DNA from: an uncultured Eubacterium sp.
GTDB lineage: Bacteria; Bacillota; Clostridia; Lachnospirales; Lachnospiraceae
Length of the DNA: 36,091 nt
Reading direction: 5' to 3'
Assembly (NCBI RefSeq): GCF_934295145.1
Contig: NZ_CAKRAS010000032.1
Span: 1-36,091 of the forward strand
Below the pieces are notes generated by a model, which did no database searches, was not told the DNA's origin, and saw only the letters and a program-made list of their open reading frames with translations. Of the stretch, positions 15,914 through 23,731 are shown in pieces (the stretch's first letter is position 1; each line of letters starts with the position of its first letter). The position numbers were made by a program, and so were the translations under genes.

Positions 15914-16888
15914 ATGGCTAAGGAAATACAGACAATTGGTGTATTAACAAGCGGTGGTGATGCACCGGGTATGAATGCAGCTATCCGTGCGGTAGTGCGT
16001 CAGGCAATCTCAAAGGGAAAAAAAGTAAAGGGTATTAGAAGAGGTTACACAGGATTAATCGCTGAGGATATCGTGGATATGGAAGCAAAAGACGTATCTG
16101 ATATCATTCAGCGCGGTGGTACGATTCTTCAGACAGCTAGATGTCCGGAGTTCCGTACTGAAGAAGGACAGAAACTCGGCGCAGACATGTGCAGAAAGCA
16201 TGGAATCGACGGAATCATCGTGATCGGTGGTGACGGCTCTTTCCGTGGAGCACAGAAACTGGCAGCACAGGGAATCAATACAATTGGTATCCCGGGAACC
16301 ATCGATCTGGATATTTCCTGTACAGATTACACTATTGGTTTTGATACAGCCGTTAATACTGCAATGGAAGCCATTGACAAGATCCGTGATACAGCATCTT
16401 CCCATGAGCGATGCAGTATTATCGAGGTAATGGGACGTGATGCAGGATATATTGCATTATGGTGTGGACTTGCAAACGGTGCTGAGCAGGTACTGATTCC
16501 GGAGAAATATGATTTTGATGAGCAGAAGATCGTCAATAACATCATTGCAAACCGCAAACGTGGCAAGAGACATTATATCATCATCAATGCAGAGGGAATC
16601 GGACATTCTACTTCTCTGGCAAGACGTATTGAGGCTGCAACCGGAATGGAGACAAGAGCAACCATTCTCGGTCACATGCAGCGTGGTGGAAGCCCGACAT
16701 GCAAAGACCGTGTGTATGCATCTACCATGGGAGCTTATGCAGTGGATCTTCTTTGTGAAGGAAAGAGCAACCGCGTCGTTGCTTACAAAGACGGTAAGTT
16801 TGTAGACTTTGATGTGGATGAGGCGCTGGCTATGGAGAAACATATTTCCGATTATCAGTTTAATGTAGGAAAGAACCTTTCTATCTAA
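15914..16888 (+). CDS. pfkA: ATP-dependent 6-phosphofructokinase
   Basis: A 324-residue PfkA, which phosphorylates fructose 6-phosphate to fructose 1,6-bisphosphate in glycolysis. The ATP site has SGGDAPGMNAAIR (13-25) and GGDGS (105-109); glycine rather than aspartate in GGDGS marks an ATP and not a pyrophosphate enzyme. The catalytic motif reads TIDLD (129-133) in place of the usual TIDND; the catalytic aspartate (D131) is kept. EVMGRDAGYIAL (171-182) binds substrate, and HMQRGGSPT is near the C-terminus. ATG 15914 follows TTAGGAGG. A terminator lies at 17097-17137, after element C. Confidence 0.95.
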   Translation: MAKEIQTIGVLTSGGDAPGMNAAIRAVVRQAISKGKKVKGIRRGYTGLIAEDIVDMEAKDVSDIIQRGGTILQTARCPEFRTEEGQKLGADMCRKHGIDGIIVIGGDGSFRGAQKLAAQGINTIGIPGTIDLDISCTDYTIGFDTAVNTAMEAIDKIRDTASSHERCSIIEVMGRDAGYIALWCGLANGAEQVLIPEKYDFDEQKIVNNIIANRKRGKRHYIIINAEGIGHSTSLARRIEAATGMETRATILGHMQRGGSPTCKDRVYASTMGAYAVDLLCEGKSNRVVAYKDGKFVDFDVDEALAMEKHISDYQFNVGKNLSI

Positions 16889-16921
16889 GTTTAAGTTCAC
16901 TCATCATATATATAAAAAATA

Positions 16922-17086
16922 GTTACAGTTCACACGCGCCATTCGCAAAACGCCCTTTCGGGCTTCTCCGTAGCGTTGCTACTGTTTTTGCTCATAAAAA
17001 GGCGCTCCCTTCATCACTATGGATCAAGGTAATTCCTCATGCAAGCATGATCATTACCTGAATCCATGTGATGAGTGAACTGTAAC
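16922..17086 (+). repeat. Palindromic intergenic element C
   Basis: GTTACAGTTCAC (16922-16933) and GTGAACTGTAAC (17075-17086) form perfect 12-bp terminal inverted repeats. Inside, a second imperfect inverted repeat pairs TCATCACTATGGATCAAGGTAAT (starting 17011) with ATTACCTGAATCCATGTGATGA (ending 17073), around a palindromic TCATGC-AA-GCATGA core. A hairpin GCCC-TTTC-GGGC lies in the left half. No coding potential was seen. It lies between pfkA and its terminator. Confidence 0.7.
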
Positions 17087-17096
17087 AAAAAATAAG

Positions 17097-17137
17097 AAAA
17101 AGCAGTTTGCATCTGTATGATGTAAATTGCTTTTTTT
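17097..17137 (+). terminator. Terminator downstream of pfkA
   Basis: AAAAAGCAGTTTGCATC and GATGTAAATTGCTTTTTTT pair, with wobble positions, around a TGTAT loop and end in seven T. It lies beyond element C. Confidence 0.75.
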
Positions 17138-17155
17138 GCGCATAGCAAGTATAAT
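17127..17155 (+). promoter_or_regulatory. Probable promoter of the trmH-niaR unit
   Basis: TTGCTT (17127-17132) and a perfect TATAAT (17150-17155) are spaced by 17 bp; the -35 overlaps the upstream terminator. The leader would be about 175 nt and contains a small hairpin GTTTGC-GGA-GCAAAC (about 17249-17263). Nothing else was recognised between 17161 and 17337. Confidence 0.55.
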
Positions 17156-17337
17156 GGTAAAAGTGGAGAAAATGGGGAATATCAAAAAGATGCAGACAGA
17201 CAAATTTGCTTGGATGGATACAGATATTTGATATGGAAAGTTTGCGGAGCAAACACAAGAGGAAGCAGGGAACAAAGTGAGCAAATTCCGAATGTCCGTC
17301 CCATTTTTGTGTAAAAATATCTTAGAAGGAAAAATAA

Positions 17338-18114
17338 ATGATAACAAGTACATCAAATGCACAGGTGAAAGCCTTAAGTAAACTGATAAAAAATGCCCGG
17401 ACACGGCGTCAGCAGCAGTTGTATGTGGTGGAGGGAATCCGGATGTTTCGTGAGACACCAAAGGAGCGGATCGAGAAAGTGTTTGTTTCCGAATCCTTTG
17501 CAAAAGATCCGGCGCATGAAGGTCTGTTTGAGGGAACCGACTGGGAGATGCTGTCTGATTCTGTATTTGCAGCAGTATCAGATACAAAAACTCCCCAGGG
17601 CGTACTTTGCCTGGTAAAAATGAAGGAAAACCGTCTGGAAGATCTGCTGGAGAAAAAAGAAGGGATCTGGCTGGTATTGGAAAATGTGCAGGATCCGGGA
17701 AACCTTGGAACGATGTTTCGAACCGGTGAAGGTGCCGGAATTTCCGGTGTGATCATGGACAAGTGCACAGTGGATATTTACAATCCAAAGACGATCCGGT
17801 CTACCATGGGAAGTATCTTCCGGATGCCTTTTTACATTACAGAGGATCTGCATGAGACGATCCGGCAGCTGCAGGAAAAACAGGTGAGAGTCTATGCGGC
17901 ACATCTTGAGGGCAGCGTCTGCTATGATGAGCCGGATTATACACATGGAACAGCATTTCTGATCGGAAACGAGGGAAACGGGCTGACGGCTGAGACAACG
18001 AAGCTTGCAGATGCTTACATCAGAATCCCTATGGGGGGGCAGCTGGAGTCCCTGAATGCGGCGATGGCAGCTGGTATTTTAATGTATGAGGCCAACAGGC
18101 AGAGAAGAGGTTAA
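17338..18114 (+). CDS. SpoU/TrmH-family RNA 2'-O-methyltransferase
   Basis: A 258-residue protein with an N-terminal SpoU substrate-binding domain (residues 1-100; TSTSNAQVKALSKLIKNARTRR and VVEGIRM) and a C-terminal SPOUT knot domain. The knot motifs are NVQDPGNLGTMFRTGEGAG, NEGNGL and IPMGGQLESLNAAMAAGILMYE, which bind S-adenosylmethionine. Such enzymes methylate ribose in rRNA or tRNA; the RlmB-like architecture suggests 23S rRNA, but the target is not determined. An AGAAGGA site precedes ATG 17338. The next gene starts one base after its stop. Confidence 0.88.
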   Translation: MITSTSNAQVKALSKLIKNARTRRQQQLYVVEGIRMFRETPKERIEKVFVSESFAKDPAHEGLFEGTDWEMLSDSVFAAVSDTKTPQGVLCLVKMKENRLEDLLEKKEGIWLVLENVQDPGNLGTMFRTGEGAGISGVIMDKCTVDIYNPKTIRSTMGSIFRMPFYITEDLHETIRQLQEKQVRVYAAHLEGSVCYDEPDYTHGTAFLIGNEGNGLTAETTKLADAYIRIPMGGQLESLNAAMAAGILMYEANRQRRG

Positions 18115-18115
18115 T

Positions 18116-18382
18116 ATGTTTCGTTTATGGGCAAAAGAATTTAAAAATAACCGTATGCTGCGCGATACGACAATCTGCGATGATAGTCAGGAAACCCGCA
18201 CACATAAAGTGTTTCAGGCATTAGAGGAAGTATGTTATGAGTTTGATCTTGGAAAACCGATCTGGCTGGAGAAAAACATCGAAGAATTTAAACGTCATGC
18301 AAAGGCGCGGTTTTATCAGGACAGTTTTATTGAGCAGATCGAGTTTGATTTTCTGGAGATTCAGGTGATCGAGGAGGACTAG
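18116..18382 (+). CDS. Conserved hypothetical protein, 88 residues
   Basis: A small acidic protein without a signal peptide or membrane segment. It starts MFRLWAKEFKNNRMLRDTTIC and ends FLEIQVIEED. It contains a mixed alpha/beta pattern with a conserved-looking EVCYEFDLGKPIWLEKN centre. The start ATG is one base after the trmH stop, using the gene's own AGAGAAGAGG, and its stop is one base before niaR, so it is translationally coupled in a three-gene operon. I recognise it only as a protein of the type found in Lachnospiraceae; no function is known to me. Confidence 0.75.
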   Translation: MFRLWAKEFKNNRMLRDTTICDDSQETRTHKVFQALEEVCYEFDLGKPIWLEKNIEEFKRHAKARFYQDSFIEQIEFDFLEIQVIEED

Positions 18383-18383
18383 G

Positions 18384-18905
18384 ATGACAGACGGAGCGAC
18401 ACGCAGAACAGAACTGATGAAAATTTTAAAACAGGAAAGCCGTCCGTTGTCTGGAGCGGAGCTTTCCAGACAGTTTGGTGTGAGCCGTCAGGTGATCGTG
18501 CAGGACATTGCACTGCTGCGGGCTACCAATCGGAATATTTTGAGTACAAACAAAGGTTATGTGCTGTTTGACCCGGATCGTGGACAGAAATTGTGCCACA
18601 GATCTTTTGCAGTGCAGCATACCGATGAGCAGATCAGAGAGGAACTTTATGTGATCGTGGACCGTGGCGGCCGCGTCTGTGACGTGGTAGTGGAGCATGA
18701 GATTTACGGCCAGCTGAGCGCGGATCTGATCTTGAAAAACCGCATGGATGTGGATGAGTTTATCCGAAAAATGGGAGAAACATCGAACCAGCCGTTGAAA
18801 ATCTTGACAGGAGACAGCCATTTTCATACGGTGGAGGCGGAATCCGAGGAGATTTTGGATGAGATCGAGGCAGAACTGCACAAAAAAGGATTTCTGAGAG
18901 AATGA
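18384..18905 (+). CDS. niaR: NiaR-type transcriptional repressor (HTH-11 plus 3H domain)
   Basis: A 173-residue regulator. An N-terminal winged helix (residues 8-60; SGAELSRQFGVSRQVIVQDIALLRA) precedes the 3H domain, recognised by its three histidine sites: VQHTDEQ, VVVEHEIYGQL and LTGDSHFHTV. NiaR (YrxA) of Firmicutes binds nicotinic acid and represses NAD biosynthesis and niacin uptake genes. No NAD pathway gene is adjacent here, so it must act elsewhere or on its own operon. It is the last gene of the trmH unit; no strong terminator was seen before the next promoter. Confidence 0.87.
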   Translation: MTDGATRRTELMKILKQESRPLSGAELSRQFGVSRQVIVQDIALLRATNRNILSTNKGYVLFDPDRGQKLCHRSFAVQHTDEQIREELYVIVDRGGRVCDVVVEHEIYGQLSADLILKNRMDVDEFIRKMGETSNQPLKILTGDSHFHTVEAESEEILDEIEAELHKKGFLRE

Positions 18906-18965
18906 TCAACAATCCTTAAAAATATATAAAGAAGTGCATAATGTGACAAAAAATATACAATTATA

Positions 18966-19088
18966 TGATATAATGAGCGAAAGAGAGCCATAGGGAGCTT
19001 GCTCACTATTGGCGAACGGCGAAATTATTGAGTGATGAAATCACGATATTAATGAACGCAAACGAGTCAACATGCTTGCATAATTGAC
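18966..19088 (+). promoter_or_regulatory. Extended -10 promoter and hairpin-rich leader of the alarmone synthetase gene
   Basis: TGATATAAT (18966-18974) is a perfect extended -10. The transcribed leader then holds three hairpins: GCCATAG.GAGC against GCTC.CTATTGGC (18987-19013), GTGAT-GAA-ATCAC (19032-19044), and GTCAA.ATGC-TT-GCAT..TTGAC (19066-19088). The last ends 12 nt before the AGGAGG site. The layout suggests post-transcriptional control, but no known riboswitch class was recognised. Confidence 0.5.
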
Positions 19089-19119
19089 GAGAAGTGGTTT
19101 AGGAGGTTTTTTGTTACAT

Positions 19120-19776
19120 ATGGCAGAAGATGCAGAAAGAGTGGAAAACGTCTATGACTGGCAAAGTCTGATGTTTTTATACAATGCAGCGATCAAGGAA
19201 GTCCGGACGAAACTGGATATCATGAATGACGAATTTCAGTTTATTCACCAGTATAATCCGATTGAATATATCAAATCCAGGATTAAGACGCCGAACAGCA
19301 TCGCAAAGAAATTAAGCCGTCACGGGCTGGAAAATACCATGGAGAATATGGTGGAACATATCAACGATATTGCAGGGGTGCGGATTGTATGTTCTTTTAC
19401 GTCGGATATTTATCGCCTGGCGGACATGATCGGAAAACAGAAAGAGTTTACGATTCTTTATATCAAGGATTACATGAAGCATCCGAAAGAGAGCGGATAC
19501 CGCAGTTATCACATGCTGATCACGGTACCGATCCAGACAACGAACGGTATCAAAAATACAAAAGTAGAAATTCAGATCCGGACGATTGCCATGGATTTCT
19601 GGGCAAGTCTGGAGCACAAGATTTACTACAAATTTGAAGGAAATGCGCCGCAGTATATCAGTCAGGAATTGCGAGACTGTGCTGCAATCACATCCCAACT
19701 GGATGCAAAAATGCTTTCTCTGAATGAAGCAATCATTGCAGAAAAAGAACGCCAGCAGAGGGAAGAAGAACAATAA
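19120..19776 (+). CDS. Small alarmone synthetase, RelA/SpoT-domain (RelQ/YjbM-like)
   Basis: A 218-residue single-domain GTP pyrophosphokinase that would make (p)ppGpp from ATP and GTP/GDP. Synthetase motifs are SIAKKL, INDIAGVRIVC, KHPKESGYRSYHMLI and VEIQIRTIAMDFWASLEHKIYYK, with a basic and acidic C-terminal helix. It has neither a hydrolase domain nor TGS/ACT domains, so it belongs to the small synthetases that tetramerise in Firmicutes. The start is uncertain: ATG 19120 is 13 nt from AGGAGG, while an in-frame TTG at 19111 is 4 nt away. It is followed after 27 nt by ahcY, an uncommon pairing. Confidence 0.87.
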   Translation: MAEDAERVENVYDWQSLMFLYNAAIKEVRTKLDIMNDEFQFIHQYNPIEYIKSRIKTPNSIAKKLSRHGLENTMENMVEHINDIAGVRIVCSFTSDIYRLADMIGKQKEFTILYIKDYMKHPKESGYRSYHMLITVPIQTTNGIKNTKVEIQIRTIAMDFWASLEHKIYYKFEGNAPQYISQELRDCAAITSQLDAKMLSLNEAIIAEKERQQREEEQ

Positions 19777-19803
19777 AATTAACATACACGCAGGAGGAAA
19801 ACA

Positions 19804-21054
19804 ATGAGTTCAATCAAGGATATCAACCTTGCTCCGTCCGGAGCACATAAAATAGACTGGGTACGCAAAAACTGCCCGCTGCTTCGCAGCCTGGAAGATG
19901 ATTTTTCCAAAGAAAAACCATTTGAGGGCATCCGCATCGCACTTTCCATTCATCTGGAAGCAAAAACAGCATACCTTTGCAAGGTACTGGCTGCCGGTGG
20001 TGCAAAGATGTACATCACAGGAAGCAACCCGCTCTCCACACAGGATGACGTGGCAGCAGCGCTGGTGGCTGAGGGATTAAATGTATTTGCATGGTACAAC
20101 TGCACTCCGGAAGAGTACGACCAGCATATCACAAGCGTTTTGGAGAACAACTGCAACATCATTATTGATGACGGCGGTGATCTGGTTCATATGCTTCATA
20201 CAAAGATGCAGGATAAGCTGCAGTATGTCATCGGTGGATGCGAGGAAACTACAACCGGTATCATCCGTCTGATCGCAATGGCAAAAAATAATGAGCTGAA
20301 ATTCCCGATGGTTCTGGTAAACAACGCAGACTGCAAGCATCTGTTTGACAATCGTTACGGAACCGGTCAGTCCGTATTTGACGGAATCAACCGTACCACA
20401 AACTTGATCGTAGCTGGAAAATATGTTGTTGTCGCAGGTTACGGCTGGTGTGGAAAAGGTGTGGCTATGCGTGCCAAAGGACTTGGCGCAAAAGTCATTG
20501 TTACTGAGGTAGATCCGATCAAAGCCATCGAGGCAGTTATGGATGGATTTGACGTAATGCCGATGAATGAAGCGGCTAAGATCGGTGATTTCTTTATTAC
20601 AGTAACTGGTTGCGCAGGTGTTATCCGTGAGCAGGATTTCAAAGTGATGAAAAATGGTGCAATCCTCTGCAATGCAGGACATTTTGATGTGGAGATCGAC
20701 ATGAAACGTCTGCGTGAGATCGCGTTAGATACCATCGATCAGCGTAAAAACATCGTTGGATACCAGATCACAGAGGATAAATGGATCTACGTTCTGGCAG
20801 AAGGCCGTCTGGTAAACCTGGCTGCAGGTGACGGACATCCGGCAGAAATCATGGATATGAGTTTTGCCATCCAGGCACTGAGTGCAAAATATCTCGTTGA
20901 AAACGCAAAGAACCTGACAGAGAAACTGATCAATGTTCCGCGTAACGTAGATCTGGAAGTGGCAAACAGAAAACTTCATTTCCTTGGAAAAGCTATTGAT
21001 ACACTGACTCCGGAGCAGGAAAAATATCTGAATTCTTCTAATATTGACTTATAA
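19804..21054 (+). CDS. ahcY: Adenosylhomocysteinase (S-adenosylhomocysteine hydrolase)
   Basis: A 416-residue NAD-dependent enzyme that splits S-adenosylhomocysteine into homocysteine and adenosine, relieving product inhibition of methyltransferases. Visible are SIHLEAKTAYL near the N-terminus, GGCEETTTGI, the substrate-loop region VNNADCKHLFDNRYGTGQS, the Rossmann motif GYGWCGKGVAMRAKG and NAGHFDVEI. The form without the 40-residue insertion of many bacterial enzymes resembles the shorter archaeal/Thermotoga group. CAGGAGG precedes ATG 19804. Co-transcription with an alarmone synthetase is likely because the gap is only 27 nt. Confidence 0.93.
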   Translation: MSSIKDINLAPSGAHKIDWVRKNCPLLRSLEDDFSKEKPFEGIRIALSIHLEAKTAYLCKVLAAGGAKMYITGSNPLSTQDDVAAALVAEGLNVFAWYNCTPEEYDQHITSVLENNCNIIIDDGGDLVHMLHTKMQDKLQYVIGGCEETTTGIIRLIAMAKNNELKFPMVLVNNADCKHLFDNRYGTGQSVFDGINRTTNLIVAGKYVVVAGYGWCGKGVAMRAKGLGAKVIVTEVDPIKAIEAVMDGFDVMPMNEAAKIGDFFITVTGCAGVIREQDFKVMKNGAILCNAGHFDVEIDMKRLREIALDTIDQRKNIVGYQITEDKWIYVLAEGRLVNLAAGDGHPAEIMDMSFAIQALSAKYLVENAKNLTEKLINVPRNVDLEVANRKLHFLGKAIDTLTPEQEKYLNSSNIDL

Positions 21055-21162
21055 TAGTTACCTCAGTCAGAAGAGCAACACCTAAGAGAAGTAGGTCAGC
21101 CATCACTGGCCAGAATTACGAAGCAAGTCTCATATACGTTCGACTTAAAATAATAATAACAA

Positions 21163-21200
21163 GGTCTGTTACATGTCGGAAAACATGTGACAGACTTTTT
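21163..21200 (+). terminator. Terminator downstream of ahcY
   Basis: GTCTGTTACATGT and ACATGTGACAGAC form a 13-bp stem with one wobble, followed by TTTTTTAC. It lies about 110 nt after the ahcY stop. The remaining gap to 21385 holds a possible weak promoter (TTGCAG about 21259) but no recognised gene. Confidence 0.8.
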
Positions 21201-21385
21201 TACAGAGAAAAGGCGGGGGATTTTTGCTGCTTTAGTGCGTTGGGAAGGGATAATTTTCTTGCAGTGAGTCCATATTCATGGCATACTATAAGGTGATGAA
21301 AATGAGAGATAAATTTGTATTTATGGTGGATTTGGTCGTGCGTTCGACTTGAATTTTGTTTCGACATGGAGGAATGAATATAAAT

Positions 21386-22414
21386 ATGAAGAAAAAAATC
21401 ATGGTGTTTTTTCTGATGGGACTGCTTGGCATGTCCATGTTACTGGGTGGCTGTACCAGCAAGTCAGAGAAAAAAGCACAGGAATACAAAGAACTTGGTA
21501 TCAAGCAGATGCAGGAGGAAAACTATAAGGACGCGGTCAACAGTTTTCAGAAAGCACTGGATCAGTCTTTGGGAAGAATCAGGGCACAGGAGCTGGATGT
21601 CTGCTATTATAAAGCGCTGGCACAGTACAAGTCCGGTGACACAAAGGCGGCAATTGAGACATATGATAACCTCATTGACTATGACGGAAAAAACTGGGAA
21701 GTATATTATCTCAGAGGCAGTGTGCTGCTGGCAGATGGACAGAATGAGGCTGCATTAAAAGATTATGCCCAGGCAGTATCTCTGAATGAGTCCGATGCGA
21801 AATTATACGGTCATATCAGCGAAAATCTGCAGAATGCAGGAGAAAAGGAGCAGGCACAGAACTATCTGGAGAAAGGCCTTCAGATCAAGCCTTCTTCCGC
21901 AGCGGATTACGAAGGACTTGGTGAACTTTATGCGCTGAAGGGTGACGTGGAAAATGCCGTGGGCATGTACAATCAGGCGGCAGAAAAAGGCGAGGACAGC
22001 GCATATCTGAGCCTTGGAAAAATGTATGCGGCAAATGATCAGATGGATGAGGCAAAAGCAGCCTTCCAGAAATATATGGATAAGTATCCGAAGGACGCAG
22101 ATGCGTTAGAACAGCTCGGCGAAATCGCTGGGGAGTCCGGAGATTATGAAGATGCGGTTACTTATTATAAAAAGGCCATTGAAAATGCAGGGGATGCACA
22201 GAAGAAAGGTCTGCGGAAGAAACTGGTTGCAATGTATGAAAAGAGCGGAGATTTTGCATCTGCGCTGGAAACAGCCAAAGCATATGTGGCAGATTATCCG
22301 GATGATGCCGACATGCAGAAAGAATATGAATTTTTACAGACCCGTGTCGATACCGACGCGGATGTGATCGAAGGAAATATAGACGATACAACAACGGAAG
22401 GAAACGAACAGTAA
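21386..22414 (+). CDS. TPR-repeat lipoprotein
   Basis: A 342-residue secreted lipoprotein. The signal peptide MKKKIMVFFLMGLLGMSMLLGGC has a lipobox (LGGC, lipidated Cys23). The mature part consists of about seven to eight tetratricopeptide repeats (for example YKELGIKQMQEENYKDAVNSF and YEGLGELYALKGDVENAVGMY), ending in an acidic tail. TPR lipoproteins scaffold protein complexes on the outer face of the membrane; the partner here is unknown. Two ATGs are possible (21374 or 21386); the second gives the typical signal peptide, though GGAGG is 13 nt away. Its stop is immediately followed by the hflX start codon. Confidence 0.85.
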   Translation: MKKKIMVFFLMGLLGMSMLLGGCTSKSEKKAQEYKELGIKQMQEENYKDAVNSFQKALDQSLGRIRAQELDVCYYKALAQYKSGDTKAAIETYDNLIDYDGKNWEVYYLRGSVLLADGQNEAALKDYAQAVSLNESDAKLYGHISENLQNAGEKEQAQNYLEKGLQIKPSSAADYEGLGELYALKGDVENAVGMYNQAAEKGEDSAYLSLGKMYAANDQMDEAKAAFQKYMDKYPKDADALEQLGEIAGESGDYEDAVTYYKKAIENAGDAQKKGLRKKLVAMYEKSGDFASALETAKAYVADYPDDADMQKEYEFLQTRVDTDADVIEGNIDDTTTEGNEQ

Positions 22415-23647
22415 GTGGGAACAGTATATGAAAATGAGCAGCCGGTAGAACGGGTAATTCTGGTGGGCATCAGCGAGCGGGACAGCGATGATACCGAAGC
22501 TTCTCTGGCGGAGCTGGCGGAACTTGCAGCGACAGCAGGAGCCGAAGTGGTAGGAACCGTGATCCAGAAACTGGAGCATATGCACCCGGGCACTTATGTG
22601 GGAACTGGAAAATTAGAAGAAATCCGCGATATGATCTGGGAAAAAGAAGCCACAGGCATTATCTGTGATGATGAGCTTTCCCCAATCCAGATGAGAAATA
22701 TGGAGCAGGTGCTGGACAGCAAAGTCATGGATCGAACTCTGTTGATCCTGGATATTTTTGCAGCAAGAGCGAGAACCAGTGAGGGTAAAATTCAGGTAGA
22801 ACTGGCACAGTTAAAATACCGTGCAAGCCGTCTGGCCGGATTTGGCCGTTCCATGTCCAGATTGGGTGGTGGAATCGGAACGAGAGGACCGGGTGAGAAA
22901 AAACTGGAGATCGACCGGCGACTTATCGGACACAGAACCGCGCAGTTGAACCGGGAATTAAAAGAAGTGGTACGGCACCGTGAACTGACCAGAACCCAGC
23001 GTATGAAGAGTCACACAAAGGTTGCAGCCATCGTAGGTTATACCAATGCGGGAAAATCAACGTTATTGAATACGCTGACGAATGCAGGGGTACTGGAGGA
23101 AGATCAGCTTTTTGCAACACTGGATCCGACCACCCGTATGCTGGAATTGTCCAATCATCAGAATCTGATGCTGACGGATACGGTTGGATTTATCCGGAAA
23201 CTGCCGCATCATCTGGTAGATGCATTCAAGAGTACACTGGAAGAGGCAAAATATGCGGATTTTATCGTGCATGTGGTAGATGCATCCAATCCGCAGTGGG
23301 ATGCGCAGATGCATGTGGTTTATATGACACTGCAGGATCTTGGCGTGACAGACAAAAAAATCATTACGGTATTTAACAAATGTGACCGCCTGGCTGGAGA
23401 TGAAATCTTACAGGATTTCCGGGCGGACAAGACACTGCGCATTTCGGCAAAAACAGGAATGGGGCTGGATACATTAAAAGAAGTGTTTGAGGATATGCTC
23501 AGAGAGGACAAAGTGCTGCTGAAGCATACATTCCCATATGAGAAAGCCGGAGAGATCCAGAAGATCCGTAAATACGGTGAACTGTTGAAAGAAGAGTACA
23601 CAGCGGATGGTATTTATGTGGAAGCATATGTGCCGCCGGAACTATAA
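22415..23647 (+). CDS. hflX: GTPase HflX
   Basis: A 410-residue HflX, a ribosome-associated GTPase that splits stalled or stress-inactivated 70S/100S ribosomes. The N-terminal HflX domain has HPGTYVGTGKLEEI and the linker has GGGIGTRGPGEKKLE (151-165). The GTPase domain has G1 GYTNAGKS (208-215), DTVGFIRKLPHHLVDAFKSTLEEA (G3) and NKCD (G4). It starts with GTG directly after the TAA of the lipoprotein gene, using AAGGAAACGAAC upstream, so translation is coupled. A new promoter separates it from the pyr genes. Confidence 0.93.
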   Translation: MGTVYENEQPVERVILVGISERDSDDTEASLAELAELAATAGAEVVGTVIQKLEHMHPGTYVGTGKLEEIRDMIWEKEATGIICDDELSPIQMRNMEQVLDSKVMDRTLLILDIFAARARTSEGKIQVELAQLKYRASRLAGFGRSMSRLGGGIGTRGPGEKKLEIDRRLIGHRTAQLNRELKEVVRHRELTRTQRMKSHTKVAAIVGYTNAGKSTLLNTLTNAGVLEEDQLFATLDPTTRMLELSNHQNLMLTDTVGFIRKLPHHLVDAFKSTLEEAKYADFIVHVVDASNPQWDAQMHVVYMTLQDLGVTDKKIITVFNKCDRLAGDEILQDFRADKTLRISAKTGMGLDTLKEVFEDMLREDKVLLKHTFPYEKAGEIQKIRKYGELLKEEYTADGIYVEAYVPPEL

Positions 23648-23654
23648 CAATGTA

Positions 23655-23683
23655 TTGCGGCAAAGTATTCTAAATGATAAAAT
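23655..23683 (+). promoter_or_regulatory. Probable promoter of the pyrCFKD operon
   Basis: TTGCGG (23655-23660) and TAAAAT (23678-23683) are spaced by 17 bp, with a TGA extended -10. The leader is only about 40 nt and has no PyrR-type attenuator that I could see. Confidence 0.55.
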
Positions 23684-23731
23684 ATATTTAGCAATTTATA
23701 GAATGAAACGTAAGAAAGGAAGGCTGTCAGG

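Noticed and set aside
17161..17337. T-box or other riboswitch before the trmH unit
   Set aside because: No T-box sequence, specifier loop or terminator/antiterminator pair was found; only one small hairpin is visible.
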